The translations under genes were made by a program, and so were the position numbers. This document shows positions 27,242 to 35,828 of a stretch of 64,000 nt of DNA, piece by piece. The notes beneath the pieces were generated by a model that searched no databases, was not told the origin of the DNA, and saw only the letters and a list, made by a program, of their open reading frames with translations. Where the stretch lies: contig JAVKHY010000003.1 of the NCBI GenBank assembly GCA_031459765.1, positions 186,001 to 250,000 of the forward strand, given 5' to 3'. The number at the start of each line of letters is the position of its first letter. The first letter of the stretch is position 1. Origin of the DNA: Armatimonadota bacterium. GTDB taxonomy: Bacteria > Sysuimicrobiota > Sysuimicrobiia > Sysuimicrobiales > Kaftiobacteriaceae.

Positions 27242-28786
27242 TCACCCGGAGGGAACGAAGGCTCCGCCCCGCCCGACGGTGTCGTCGTCCCCGGAGGCTC
27301 TGGCCGTGCGTTTCGCGGCGTACATCTGCCGGTCGGCTTCCTCGAGCAGGGCGTCGAGGGTCGGCGATGCCGGCTGCGCGCTGGCCGCGCCGACGCTGAC
27401 CTCGATCCGCAGTTCCTGACCGCCCGCGATCAACGGGCGCTCGCCAATCTGTCGCCGCAGCCGGGACGCCGTCGCCGCCGCCCCGTCGGGACCGGTGTCG
27501 GGAAGCAGGATTACGAACTCGTCGCCTCCGAAGCGGCCGACCAGATCAGTCTCCCGCAGGCCCAGGCGCAGGGACCGCGCCACGTGGACCAGCGCCTGAT
27601 CCCCCGTCAGGTGGCCGTAGCGGTCGTTGATCCTCTTGAAGCCGTCCACGTCCAGCATGAGGACCGACAGCGGGTAACCGTGCCGCCGGAACCGGGCGAA
27701 CTCCCGCTCGGCCAGGCGCAGGAATTCGCCGCGCGCGAGCACCCCGGTGAGGTGATCGGTGCGTGCCAACGCCCGCAGCTGGCCGACGAGCCGCGCATTT
27801 TCGTGCTGGGTAATGGACTGCCGCCCGGCGACGAAGAGCGTGATGGCGATGGCCCCGGAGAGCAGCGGAGTCAGCGAGGCGCGCTCCGGCATGCGCGCCA
27901 TGAGGAAGGCGATCAGCAGCACCGTGTACCCCAAGGCGACGGCCAGGTGGGGGAGGAAGCTGCCGGCCACGCGGTCCTCGTCGGCCAGGCCTTCCCGCGC
28001 CCCGCCGGCGTGAGCCAGGGCCTCGGTGACGGCGCCGCCGGCGACGGCCAGCCCCGCCAGCAGGTACAGGATGTCCGGCCAGTTGCCGGCCTCGTAGCGC
28101 TCGAGAATGGCCAGGTACCCGAAGGCGGTGTCGGCGAGGAAGAACCCGAAGGCGCCTGCGGCCAGCAGCGCCACGCCGGTCCTGCTCGTCCCCCGGCCGG
28201 CACGCAGGAGCAGGGCCGCCGCGCCGAACAGGAGGACGAGGTCTCCGATCGGGTAGGCCGCGGCCATCGCCGTGGCGACGATCTCCTCCCCCGCCCGGAC
28301 CGTCGGCCCCAGGACGAAATACCAGACGACCATCCATCCGCCGACCAGCACGGTTCCGGCGTCCAGCGCGAACTTCCACTTCCCCAGCCGGTCCTGGGGG
28401 GCGTGAGGAAAGAGCAGCATCCCGGCCATCATGAACGGATAAAACAGGAGGTAGAAGATGTCGGCGATCGACGGGAAGGGATCGCGGCCCAGTCTGTTCT
28501 CCAGGTAGCCCCATATCCCGTCCCCCACGGCGTAGGCAAGCTGGCCGAGAGCGATGAAGGTCCAGGCCCGCGCCGGCGCCCGGGGCATGGCCGGGTGGCG
28601 GGCGGCGAGCCAGATCGCCGCGGCGGCGAGCAGATCGGAGGTCACCCAGAGGAGGTCGGCGATGAGGGCCCGGTGCGGCAGGCTCCCCCAGAGAGAGAAG
28701 GGCAGATAGGCGGCGGTGAGCAGGGTCAGACCGGCCGTGATCCGGCCTGCCGACAGTTTCAGGGTGTCGACCAGCACCTGCCTCAT
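27242..28786 (-). CDS. polytopic membrane diguanylate cyclase (GGDEF)
   Basis: A 514-residue protein. About nine to ten hydrophobic segments fill residues 12-320 (an integral-membrane sensor I cannot name), followed by a GGDEF domain (about 340-500). The active site GGDEF is at 420-424, with RETD five residues before it, an intact inhibitory I-site. It should synthesise c-di-GMP in response to a membrane or redox signal. No partner gene is adjacent. It starts at ATG 28786, divergent from the dipeptide-type transporter. Confidence 0.9.
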   Translation of the reverse strand: MRQVLVDTLKLSAGRITAGLTLLTAAYLPFSLWGSLPHRALIADLLWVTSDLLAAAAIWLAARHPAMPRAPARAWTFIALGQLAYAVGDGIWGYLENRLGRDPFPSIADIFYLLFYPFMMAGMLLFPHAPQDRLGKWKFALDAGTVLVGGWMVVWYFVLGPTVRAGEEIVATAMAAAYPIGDLVLLFGAAALLLRAGRGTSRTGVALLAAGAFGFFLADTAFGYLAILERYEAGNWPDILYLLAGLAVAGGAVTEALAHAGGAREGLADEDRVAGSFLPHLAVALGYTVLLIAFLMARMPERASLTPLLSGAIAITLFVAGRQSITQHENARLVGQLRALARTDHLTGVLARGEFLRLAEREFARFRRHGYPLSVLMLDVDGFKRINDRYGHLTGDQALVHVARSLRLGLRETDLVGRFGGDEFVILLPDTGPDGAAATASRLRRQIGERPLIAGGQELRIEVSVGAASAQPASPTLDALLEEADRQMYAAKRTARASGDDDTVGRGGAFVPSG

Positions 28787-28952
28787 GGTGCGCCCGGGCC
28801 GCAGGCACGCCCGTTGCGGGCGCAGAGGCCGTGACGGCTCATCCTTTCAGTCTGCCCGCACCCCTGCCGGAACAGACAGCCGCCCGTCGTCCTGCGCGGC
28901 AGGAGCCCCCGGGCCACCCGTCTAATGCGACGGAAACCCTTCGGGGGGCACC

Positions 28953-29903
28953 TTGGGCGCGTACCTGACCCGCCGGATGCTTCTGGCGGTCCCCACGGTC
29001 TTTGGCGTGCTGCTGGCGGTGTTCCTGTTGATCCGGCTGGTGCCGGGAGACGTCGTCACGCAGCTGGTCGGACTGGAGGCGACGATCTCGCCCCAGCGGG
29101 TGGAGGAACTGCGCCGGCTGTTCGGCCTGGACCGGCCCCTGCTCGTCCAGTTCACCGACTACGCCGGGCGCGTCGTGCGCGGCGATCTGGGGCGGTCCCT
29201 GCGCACCGGGCGGTCCGTAGGAGCCGAACTGCTGGCCCGCTTTCCTGTGACGATCGAACTGGCCGCCTGCGGAGTGCTCGTGGCGCTGCTGATCGGGGTG
29301 CCGGTGGGCGTGCTCGCCGCGGTGCACAGGGGAAAGGCGGCGGACTACCTGGCCACGGGATTCGTCATGCTCGGATTGTCCATCCCCTCCTTCTGGTTGG
29401 CCATCCTGCTCATTCTGTTCTTCGCCCTTCGGCTGGGCTGGTTGCCGCCGACGGCGTACGTCACCCCCCAGGAGAGCCTGGGGCGGAATCTGCAGCATAT
29501 GATCATGCCCGCGCTCTCCGTGGGGATGGTCCTGGCCGCCGGCATCGCCCGCATCGTGCGCAGCAGCCTGCTGGAGGTGCTGGGACGGCACTATATCCGG
29601 ACGGCCCGGGCCAAAGGACTGGCCGAGGGCCGGGTCGTCCTGCACCACGCTCTGCGCAACGCCCTGATCCCCGTCGTGACGGTGATCGGGTTGCAGTTCG
29701 GGACGCTGCTCGGCGGCACGGTGATCATCGAGCAGATCTTCAGCCTGCCCGGAGTGGGGCGCTATGCGCTGGAGGGGATCAACCTGCGCGATTACCCGGT
29801 GATCCAGGGCGCGGTGCTGGCCATCGCCCTGGCCTTCGTGCTGGTCAACCTGGTCGTGGACCTGTGCTATGGATTCCTTGACCCTCGTATCCGCTACCAG
29901 TAG
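28953..29903 (+). CDS. dipeptide/nickel-type ABC transporter permease DppB
   Basis: A 316-residue DppB/OppB-family permease with about six membrane segments. Family features are the N-terminal YLTRRMLLAVPTVFGV, LFGLDRPLLVQFTDY and the coupling loop TARAKGLAEGRVVLHHALRNALIP (about 212-235). The start is TTG 28953 (family start MGAYLTRR), with only a weak G-rich ribosome binding site. It is first of a three-gene unit: DppB, DppC, binding protein. The usual DppD and DppF ATPases are not next to it. Confidence 0.9.
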   Translation: MGAYLTRRMLLAVPTVFGVLLAVFLLIRLVPGDVVTQLVGLEATISPQRVEELRRLFGLDRPLLVQFTDYAGRVVRGDLGRSLRTGRSVGAELLARFPVTIELAACGVLVALLIGVPVGVLAAVHRGKAADYLATGFVMLGLSIPSFWLAILLILFFALRLGWLPPTAYVTPQESLGRNLQHMIMPALSVGMVLAAGIARIVRSSLLEVLGRHYIRTARAKGLAEGRVVLHHALRNALIPVVTVIGLQFGTLLGGTVIIEQIFSLPGVGRYALEGINLRDYPVIQGAVLAIALAFVLVNLVVDLCYGFLDPRIRYQ

Positions 29904-30753
29904 GGTCCTCCCGCGGCCGCGATCGCGCCTGCGCTCGCGGCTGGCCCGGCACCCCGGCGCGCGGATCGGCGGGCTGCTGATCCTGGTGGTGCTCGCCGGC
30001 GCCGTCTTCGCCCCGTACCTGGCGGGGTACGATCCGGTGGCCGTGGCGCCGCGGGACCGGCTCCAGGGGCCGACGGCGGCGCATCCGCTGGGCACGGATA
30101 TCTACGGCCGCGACACGCTGGCGCGGGTGCTCTACGGCGGGCGGATCTCGCTGGCCGTCGGGGCGCTCTCCGTGGGCCTGGCGCTGGTCGTCGGCGGGAC
30201 GCTCGGTGCGGTCGCGGGGTTCTGGGGCGGATGGCTCGATGCCCTGGTGATGCGCGTCGCCGATGTCCTGCTGGCGTTTCCCGCCATCCTGCTGGCCATC
30301 GGCCTGCTGGCGTTCCTGGGCGGAGGGTTCTGGAATGTCGTGCTGGCCATCGCCATCGTCTACACCGCGCCCCTGGCGCGTGTGGCGCGGGCCGGGGTCC
30401 TGACCGTTCGCCACGAGGAGTACGTGCAGGCGGCGCGCGTCATCGGTGCCGGCGACGGGCGGATCCTGGGCCGTCACGTGCTGCCGAACGCGGTGGCACC
30501 CGTCGTCGTGGAGAGTACCCTGCGGCTGGCCCTGGCCATCCTGGCCGAGGCGGCGCTGTCGTTCCTGGGGCTGGGGACGCAGCCGCCGGCGCCGACCTGG
30601 GGGCAGATGATCGCCGAAGGTCGGGCCGTGATGTCCTTCACGCCGTGGCCGGCGATCGGCCCCGGCCTGGCCATCACCGTGACGGTGCTGGGGTTCAACC
30701 TGCTGGGCGATGCCGTCCGCGATGCCTTCGATCCCCATACGGTCGGCTCGTAG
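29869..30753 (+). CDS. dipeptide/nickel-type ABC transporter permease DppC
   Basis: A 294-residue DppC/OppC-family permease. It has an N-terminal membrane anchor (about 35-55), the family string HPLGTDIYGRDTLARVLYGGR (split here by reading), five further segments, and the coupling loop VRHEEYVQAARVIGAGDGRI. ATG 29869 overlaps dppB by 35 bp. It pairs with DppB to form the channel for peptides, nickel or other small organics. Confidence 0.9.
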   Translation: MDSLTLVSATSRVLPRPRSRLRSRLARHPGARIGGLLILVVLAGAVFAPYLAGYDPVAVAPRDRLQGPTAAHPLGTDIYGRDTLARVLYGGRISLAVGALSVGLALVVGGTLGAVAGFWGGWLDALVMRVADVLLAFPAILLAIGLLAFLGGGFWNVVLAIAIVYTAPLARVARAGVLTVRHEEYVQAARVIGAGDGRILGRHVLPNAVAPVVVESTLRLALAILAEAALSFLGLGTQPPAPTWGQMIAEGRAVMSFTPWPAIGPGLAITVTVLGFNLLGDAVRDAFDPHTVGS

Positions 30754-30781
30754 TCCATCACGTCAGGAGGAGGAGACACTG

Positions 30782-32329
30782 ATGCGTACCGTGATCACCA
30801 TCCTGCTCGCCGGGGCGCTGGCCGCCGGCGCGGCACTGCCGTCGACGGCACAGTCCGGGGGCCCGCGTTACGGCGGCACGCTGCGCGCCGGCATGCAGAC
30901 CGATCCTGTGGGCCTGGACCCGCACCTGACCACCGCCACCGCCACCCGGAACATGATGGAGAACGTCTACGACACCCTGGTCATGGTGAATGCGCAGGGC
31001 CGCTACGTGCCGGCTTTGGCCGAGTCCTGGACGACCTCGGAGGACGGGCTGACCTGGACGTTCCGCCTCCGGGCCGGGGTCAGGTTCCACAACGGCCGTG
31101 CCCTGACCGCCGATGACGTGGTCTACTCCATCAACCGGATCCGCGACCCGAACACGAAGTCGCCCCGAGCGGGCGACTTCGCTGAAGTGGACTCGGTGAC
31201 GGCGAGCGGCCCCTCCACGGTGGTGATCAGGCTCAAGCGACCCTTCAGCCCGCTGCTGGCCAAGCTGGCCTTCTCGACGAACGTCATTGTGCCCAGAGAG
31301 GTGGTGGAGCGGGACGGGGATCTGAACCGCAATCCCACCGGCACCGGGCCCTTCCGGTTTGTCGGCTACACTCCCCAGCAGCGACTCGTCCTGGTCCGCA
31401 GCGGCGACTACTGGGAGCGGGACAGCAGCGGCCGGCGCCTGCCCTACCTGGACCGGATCGAGTTCGTCTTCCTGCCCGACGCGGTGGCCCGCGCCACGGC
31501 GCTGCGGGCCGGCGCGGTGGACTGGATCGAATACGTGCCCTCCTCGGAGGTCAAGGCGCTGCGCGCCGATCCCAACGTGGAGGTGGTGGGAGGGCTGTCG
31601 GCCAACTTCCGCAGCCTGTACATCAACAACACCGTCCCGCCCTTCACCCACGTCAAGGTCCGTCAGGCCCTGGCCTACGCCATCGACAAGAAGGAGATCG
31701 TGGACGCCGCCCTGTTCGAGGTCGGCGGCATCGTGGCCACGGGGACGGCGATCCCGCCCGGCAACTTCTTCGCCTATCCGCGGAGCCCGTACACCCGGGT
31801 CGATCTGGACCGGGCCAGGCGTCTGCTCGCCGAGGCCGGGCAGGCGTCGGGCTTCGACGCGGAGCTGTATGTCACCAGCACCTACGACTTCCTGCGCACC
31901 CCGGCGGAGCTCATCCAGGCGCAGCTGGCAAAGATCGGGATCCGCCTGCGAATCACCGCCGCGGACTGGAGCGTCTACCTGCCCACCGTCTTCCAGAAGC
32001 GCTACACGCTGACGATCCTGGGGACCTCGGGGCAGACCGATCCGGACGACTTCCTCTACGGGAACTTCCACAGCAAGGGCGGGCTAAACCTGGTCAACTA
32101 CAACGATCCGCAGTTCGACCGCCTCCTGGAACAGGCACGCGCGACCAGTCGGGAGGCCGACCGCAAGCGCCTCTACGACCAGGCCCAGGCGCGGCTGCTG
32201 GAGACGGTGCCCATGGTCTTCATCTACCACTCCACCCAGTACGAGGCGGTGCGGCGCACCGTGCGCGGTTTCGAGCACTGGCCGAACACCTCGTACCTGG
32301 GGCTGCGGCGGACCTGGATCGCGCCCTAG
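30782..32329 (+). CDS. family 5 extracellular solute-binding protein
   Basis: A 515-residue exported binding protein (SBP_bac_5) for the DppBC permeases. The signal peptide is residues 1-23 (ILLAGALAAGAALPSTAQ), without a lipobox Cys. Family strings are YGGTLRAGMQTDPVGLDPHL, PALAESWTTSEDGLTWTFRLR and the C-terminal PMVFIYHS. Peptides, nickel, glutathione and sugars are all transported by this family, so the substrate is open. ATG 30782 has an excellent AGGAGGAGGAG at 30765-30775. A strong hairpin 12 bp after the stop ends the operon. Confidence 0.91.
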   Translation: MRTVITILLAGALAAGAALPSTAQSGGPRYGGTLRAGMQTDPVGLDPHLTTATATRNMMENVYDTLVMVNAQGRYVPALAESWTTSEDGLTWTFRLRAGVRFHNGRALTADDVVYSINRIRDPNTKSPRAGDFAEVDSVTASGPSTVVIRLKRPFSPLLAKLAFSTNVIVPREVVERDGDLNRNPTGTGPFRFVGYTPQQRLVLVRSGDYWERDSSGRRLPYLDRIEFVFLPDAVARATALRAGAVDWIEYVPSSEVKALRADPNVEVVGGLSANFRSLYINNTVPPFTHVKVRQALAYAIDKKEIVDAALFEVGGIVATGTAIPPGNFFAYPRSPYTRVDLDRARRLLAEAGQASGFDAELYVTSTYDFLRTPAELIQAQLAKIGIRLRITAADWSVYLPTVFQKRYTLTILGTSGQTDPDDFLYGNFHSKGGLNLVNYNDPQFDRLLEQARATSREADRKRLYDQAQARLLETVPMVFIYHSTQYEAVRRTVRGFEHWPNTSYLGLRRTWIAP

Positions 32330-32340
32330 CGACGTGACGG

Positions 32341-32366
32341 GGGAGGACGGGATCGGTCGTCCTCCC
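32341..32366. terminator. bidirectional hairpin between convergent genes
   Basis: The 9-bp arms GGGAGGACG and CGTCCTCCC are perfect around an 8-nt loop. They lie 12 bp after the binding-protein stop and 6 bp from the end of the convergent roadblock gene. The T-tract is poor on both sides, as is common in very GC-rich genomes. Confidence 0.5.
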
Positions 32367-32372
32367 TCCCGC

Positions 32373-33287
32373 TTATCGGGTGAGGTCCGCCAGGACGGGT
32401 TCCAGCCGGCGGTTGACGGCGCTCAGGACGGTCTTCGCCGCGGCCAGGCTGGGATCGCCCTCGAGCCGGGCGATTCCGGGGAGCAGCGCCTCGTCGGTGG
32501 GCGAAGTCAGGATGACGTTGGCCCACACGGCAATCTCGGTGGCCGACGAGACCGGCTGGATATTCTCCAGGACCAGCCCGTAGCCGGTGGGGAGGAACTC
32601 GGTGATGGCGCGGACGGTCGCCTCCGCCGCCAGGTGGAGGTATTGCTCCGGGATATTGCGCCCCACGGCCCGGCCGACCACTCGGCGGTCTCCGAAGGAC
32701 AGCTCCACCAGCGCCATAGCGGTGAAGCCCACCGTTTCCAGTTCCGCCCTCCGCAGGATCAGGCGTCGGGGCAGCCCCCGCACCGGGGGAGGGGCGGACG
32801 CCCCGGGGACCTCCAGGTGGACGGCCGCCGGACGAGGCACGGCGGAGGCCGGCGCGCGGGGCGAGGGTGGCGCGGTCGTCTCCGCCCCGAAGGCGACGAG
32901 GCGGGCCAGGTGGGGCAGCTCCCGACCCAGCTGGTCCAGACCTGCCGGGGCATCGGCGAGGTAGATTGCCATCGCGTCGTCGTTGACCGGATCCAGGACC
33001 ACGCCCTCGCCGGTCTCGAACTCGACGACGATGCCCTGCACCGCGCCCAGGCGCAGTCCGGCCGCCTTCTCCTGGACGACCTTCAGCGTCGACGCGGCGC
33101 AGGCGGCGATCTCGTCGAGGTCCAGGGTCTTGCTGGCCGTCACCGCGTCGATGACCAGGCCGTCGCCGCTGGCCAGCAGCAGGTTGCGCACCCCGCGGGC
33201 GGCAAGACGCTCCAGGGCGTTGACGTCGTCACGGACCGCCTGGAATGCGCGCAGCGCCTTGGTCTCCCGGTCGTCAACGACGGGCAT
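32373..33287 (-). CDS. roadblock/LC7-like protein with second conserved domain
   Basis: A 304-residue soluble protein. Residues 8-115 look like a roadblock/LC7 domain (NALERLAARGVRNLLLASGDGLVIDAV, then AACAASTLKVVQEKA), a fold used with small GTPases in bacterial polarity and signalling. After a Pro/Ala linker (about 140-175), residues 180-300 hold a second alpha/beta domain (ALVELSFGDRRVVGRAVGRN, LHLAAEATVRAI). I compare this loosely with the regulatory domain of 2-isopropylmalate synthase. ATG 33287 is chosen because it starts just before the roadblock helix. An upstream extension to 33872 reads like non-coding DNA. No GTPase partner is nearby. Confidence 0.68.
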   Translation of the reverse strand: MPVVDDRETKALRAFQAVRDDVNALERLAARGVRNLLLASGDGLVIDAVTASKTLDLDEIAACAASTLKVVQEKAAGLRLGAVQGIVVEFETGEGVVLDPVNDDAMAIYLADAPAGLDQLGRELPHLARLVAFGAETTAPPSPRAPASAVPRPAAVHLEVPGASAPPPVRGLPRRLILRRAELETVGFTAMALVELSFGDRRVVGRAVGRNIPEQYLHLAAEATVRAITEFLPTGYGLVLENIQPVSSATEIAVWANVILTSPTDEALLPGIARLEGDPSLAAAKTVLSAVNRRLEPVLADLTR

Positions 33288-33391
33288 CGGTGTGCTCTCT
33301 TCTTCTGTCAACCTTCCATGAACGTGCAGTAGAGCAATTCCCATACCGGGGCGCGGGTAGACGGCGGCGGGTGGGGGGACCCGGGGCGGGG

Positions 33392-34066
33392 TCAGCGGGC
33401 GGGGGGTGGTTCGTCCAGTCTCCGGCGCAACCAGGCGGCGACGTCGGCCAGGCTCTCCTCGCTGACCTGGTGACCCATGGGGTATTCCCGGTAGGTGAGG
33501 TCCAGGGGAAGGCGGGCGAGACGGTCGCGGGTGGCCCGGGCGTGGTGGATGGGCAGGATCGGGTCGTCCACGCCGTGGACCACCAGCACGGGAATGCCCC
33601 GCAGCGCTTCCGGCGGGGCCATCTTCGGCAGGACCTCCGGGAGGATGCGGCCGCTCATCGCCACGACACCCGCCACCAGATCCGGTCGCGTCAGCAGCAC
33701 GCTGAGACTCATGATCGCCCCCTGGCTGAACCCCAGCAGGTACGCCCGTTGCGGATCCGTCCCGTAGGCGTCGGGGAGCTCTCCGAGGAAGCGGATCAGG
33801 GTCTTCCGGCTGGCCTCCGCCTGCTCGGGGTTGATCACGGGATTGTCCGGATCGAGCTGGACCTCGAACCACCCATACATGCCGGGAGCAAGGGTCACCG
33901 GTGCGCGGGCGCTGACGACGAAGAAGCGATCGTCGAGGTAGGGCGCCAGCCCCATCAAGTCTCCTTCGTGGCTGCCGACGCCGTGCAGGAGCAGCAGCAG
34001 CGGCGGAGCGGCTGCCGGCGAGGTCGGAGGACGGGTGAGGTGCACGAGGGAGAGGCGCAAGGACAT
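33392..34066 (-). CDS. phospholipase/carboxylesterase-type alpha/beta hydrolase
   Basis: A 224-residue cytosolic esterase of the abhydrolase_2 group. The oxyanion strand is LLLLHGVGSHEGD (about 25-37). The nucleophile is Ser in GFSQGAIMS (about 120). The acid is Asp in HGVDDPILP (about 173) and the base is His in YPMGHQVSEE (about 203). The group hydrolyses short acyl esters or thioesters. ATG 34066 has GGGTGAG about 8 bp upstream. It is divergent from the FadR-type regulator that heads the catabolic cluster and could belong to it functionally. Confidence 0.87.
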   Translation of the reverse strand: MSLRLSLVHLTRPPTSPAAAPPLLLLLHGVGSHEGDLMGLAPYLDDRFFVVSARAPVTLAPGMYGWFEVQLDPDNPVINPEQAEASRKTLIRFLGELPDAYGTDPQRAYLLGFSQGAIMSLSVLLTRPDLVAGVVAMSGRILPEVLPKMAPPEALRGIPVLVVHGVDDPILPIHHARATRDRLARLPLDLTYREYPMGHQVSEESLADVAAWLRRRLDEPPPAR

Positions 34067-34174
34067 AGAAGGCTCACCCTTTGGGATTCCGATCGCGCCC
34101 GGCGAGTCCTGCCTGACCCCCTTCCGCCAGGAGGGGGTGCCGCATTCTCGTCGAACCCCACGGGAAACGAAGCG

Positions 34175-34191
34175 TGTCTGATTGTCAGACA
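34175..34191 (+). promoter_or_regulatory. FadR/GntR-type operator
   Basis: TGTCTGA-TTG-TCAGACA is a perfect 7-bp inverted repeat with a 3-bp centre. It belongs to the TTGTCNGACAA-like class bound by FadR-subfamily GntR regulators. It ends 4 bp before the ATG of such a regulator, where bound protein would block both transcription and the ribosome binding site. Confidence 0.65.
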
Positions 34192-34195
34192 GATC

Positions 34196-34951
34196 ATGGA
34201 AGCGCCGATCGAGCGCCGGAAGGTGTACGAACTGCTCGCGGAGCGCCTGCTGACCCGCATCGGCGAACGCCACCTCCGGCCTGGCGATCCTCTCCCGACC
34301 GAGCGCGAGCTCACCCGTCTCTACCGGGTCGGCCGCTCCTCGGTGCGTGAGGCCCTGCGCATGCTCGAGTCGAAGGGCCTGATCAAGCCCGTCGGCACCG
34401 GCGCCTTCGTCGTCGCCGAATACACCAACCCCTTCAACGATTCGCTCAACCTTCTCCTCACGCTCAAGGAGACGAGCCTCCGGGAGTTGTTCGAGGTGCG
34501 CAAGATCCTCGAGGTCGAAGCGGCGGCGCTGGCCGCGGCGAGGAGGACGGCGGCGGATCTGGAGGCGATGGGCCGGGCCGTCGAGGAGATGGAGGCGGGC
34601 CTGGCCTCTGCCGACCGCTACATCGCCGCGGATCTGCGGTTCCACCTCACGGTGGCCAGGGCCACGGGCAACAAGGTCGCCGTGCACTTGATGCACGCCA
34701 TCCGGGGGGTCCTGCAGGAGGCCCTGGCCTCGATCTACCGCATTCCGGGAAGCCCTCAGCAGTCCATCATCCAGCACCGCGGGATCCTGGCCGCGATCGC
34801 GAGCGGCGACGCCGCCGACGCGCGCTGGCAGATGTGGCAGCACCTGGCCCGCGTGGAGCGCGACATCGAGGAGATCCTGGCCGGCTCCCCCGCCGGGCGG
34901 GGGAGCCGAAGGCACGCGGCGGGGGGAGGGAAGGGGGCGCGGCGTGGCTGA
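34196..34951 (+). CDS. FadR-subfamily GntR transcriptional regulator
   Basis: A 251-residue regulator. The N-terminal winged helix (about 10-75) has LRPGDPLPTERELTRLYRVGRSSVREALRMLESKGLI. The C-terminal FCD ligand-binding domain (about 95-230) has FEVRKILEVEAAALAA and the metal/ligand residues around ADLRFHLTVARATGN and QHRGILAAIASGD. The family usually senses carboxylates such as lactate, gluconate or glycolate. It heads a run of co-directional catabolic genes, overlaps the next by 8 bp, and has a palindromic operator in its leader, so it probably controls itself and the cluster. The C-terminal 15 residues are a basic G/R-rich tail. Confidence 0.92.
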   Translation: MEAPIERRKVYELLAERLLTRIGERHLRPGDPLPTERELTRLYRVGRSSVREALRMLESKGLIKPVGTGAFVVAEYTNPFNDSLNLLLTLKETSLRELFEVRKILEVEAAALAAARRTAADLEAMGRAVEEMEAGLASADRYIAADLRFHLTVARATGNKVAVHLMHAIRGVLQEALASIYRIPGSPQQSIIQHRGILAAIASGDAADARWQMWQHLARVERDIEEILAGSPAGRGSRRHAAGGGKGARRG

Positions 34952-35828
34952 TCTCGGCTTCGTCGGGCTCGGCGTGATGGGCGGGCGGATCGTGCGGCGC
35001 CTGCTTGCCGCCGGGCATACCGTCACCGGGTACAACCGGACGAAGCACAAGGCGCAGTGGCTGCTGGACCTGGGCATGCGCTGGGGCGACACCCCGCGGG
35101 AGGTGGCGGCCGGCGCGGAGGTGACCTTCTCGATGCTCACGGACAGCGCCGCGCTGCGCGCCGTGGCCGAGGGGCCCACCGGCATCATCGCCGGCCTCGG
35201 CCCGGGGAAGGTGTACGTGGATATGAGTACCGTCTCCCCCCAGGTCAGCCGGGACATCGCCCGCGCCGTCGGGGAGCGCGGGGCGCAGATGCTCGATGCC
35301 CCGGTGTCCGGCAGCGTCAGCACCCTGGAGGAGGGCACCCTCTCCATCATGGCCGCCGGAGACCGCCAAACCTTCGACCGCGTGAAGCCCATCCTCCAGG
35401 CCATTGGACCGAAGGTGACCTACGTCGGCGAGCAGGGGCAGGCCGTCGTGATGAAGATCGCCGCCAACCTCAGTCTCGCCGTCCAGATGCTGGCCTTCAG
35501 CGAGGGCGTCCTGCTCGCGGAGAAGAGCGGCATCCGGCGGGAGGTGGCGGTGGAGGTGCTCCTGAACAGCGTGATCGCCTCGCCCATGCTCAAGTACCGC
35601 GGGCCCTTCGTCCTGCGCATGCCGGAGGAGGCGTGGTTCGACGTGCGGATGATGCAGAAGGACCTGGGTCTGGCCCTGGAGCTGGGCCGGCAGCTCTCAG
35701 TCCCGCTGCCCGCCACAGCCTCGGCAAATGAGCTGCTCACCGCGGCACGGGCGATGGGGTTGGGGGCACAGGATTTCGCCGTGCTGTTCGACGTGCTCCG
35801 TCATCTGGCCGGGATGGAGGGACGCTAG
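34944..35828 (+). CDS. beta-hydroxyacid dehydrogenase (3-HIBADH family)
   Basis: A 294-residue NAD(P)-dependent dehydrogenase of the 3-hydroxyisobutyrate / tartronate semialdehyde reductase family. The Rossmann motif is GFVGLGVMGGRIVRRLL (4-20), the substrate loop DAPVSGSVSTLEEGTL (about 117-132), and the catalytic Lys lies in GQAVVMKIAANLS (about 172). It would oxidise a 3-hydroxy acid to its semialdehyde, or the reverse. GTG 34944 lies 8 bp inside the regulator gene. The E1 alpha gene starts on the last base of its stop codon. Confidence 0.9.
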   Translation: MADLGFVGLGVMGGRIVRRLLAAGHTVTGYNRTKHKAQWLLDLGMRWGDTPREVAAGAEVTFSMLTDSAALRAVAEGPTGIIAGLGPGKVYVDMSTVSPQVSRDIARAVGERGAQMLDAPVSGSVSTLEEGTLSIMAAGDRQTFDRVKPILQAIGPKVTYVGEQGQAVVMKIAANLSLAVQMLAFSEGVLLAEKSGIRREVAVEVLLNSVIASPMLKYRGPFVLRMPEEAWFDVRMMQKDLGLALELGRQLSVPLPATASANELLTAARAMGLGAQDFAVLFDVLRHLAGMEGR

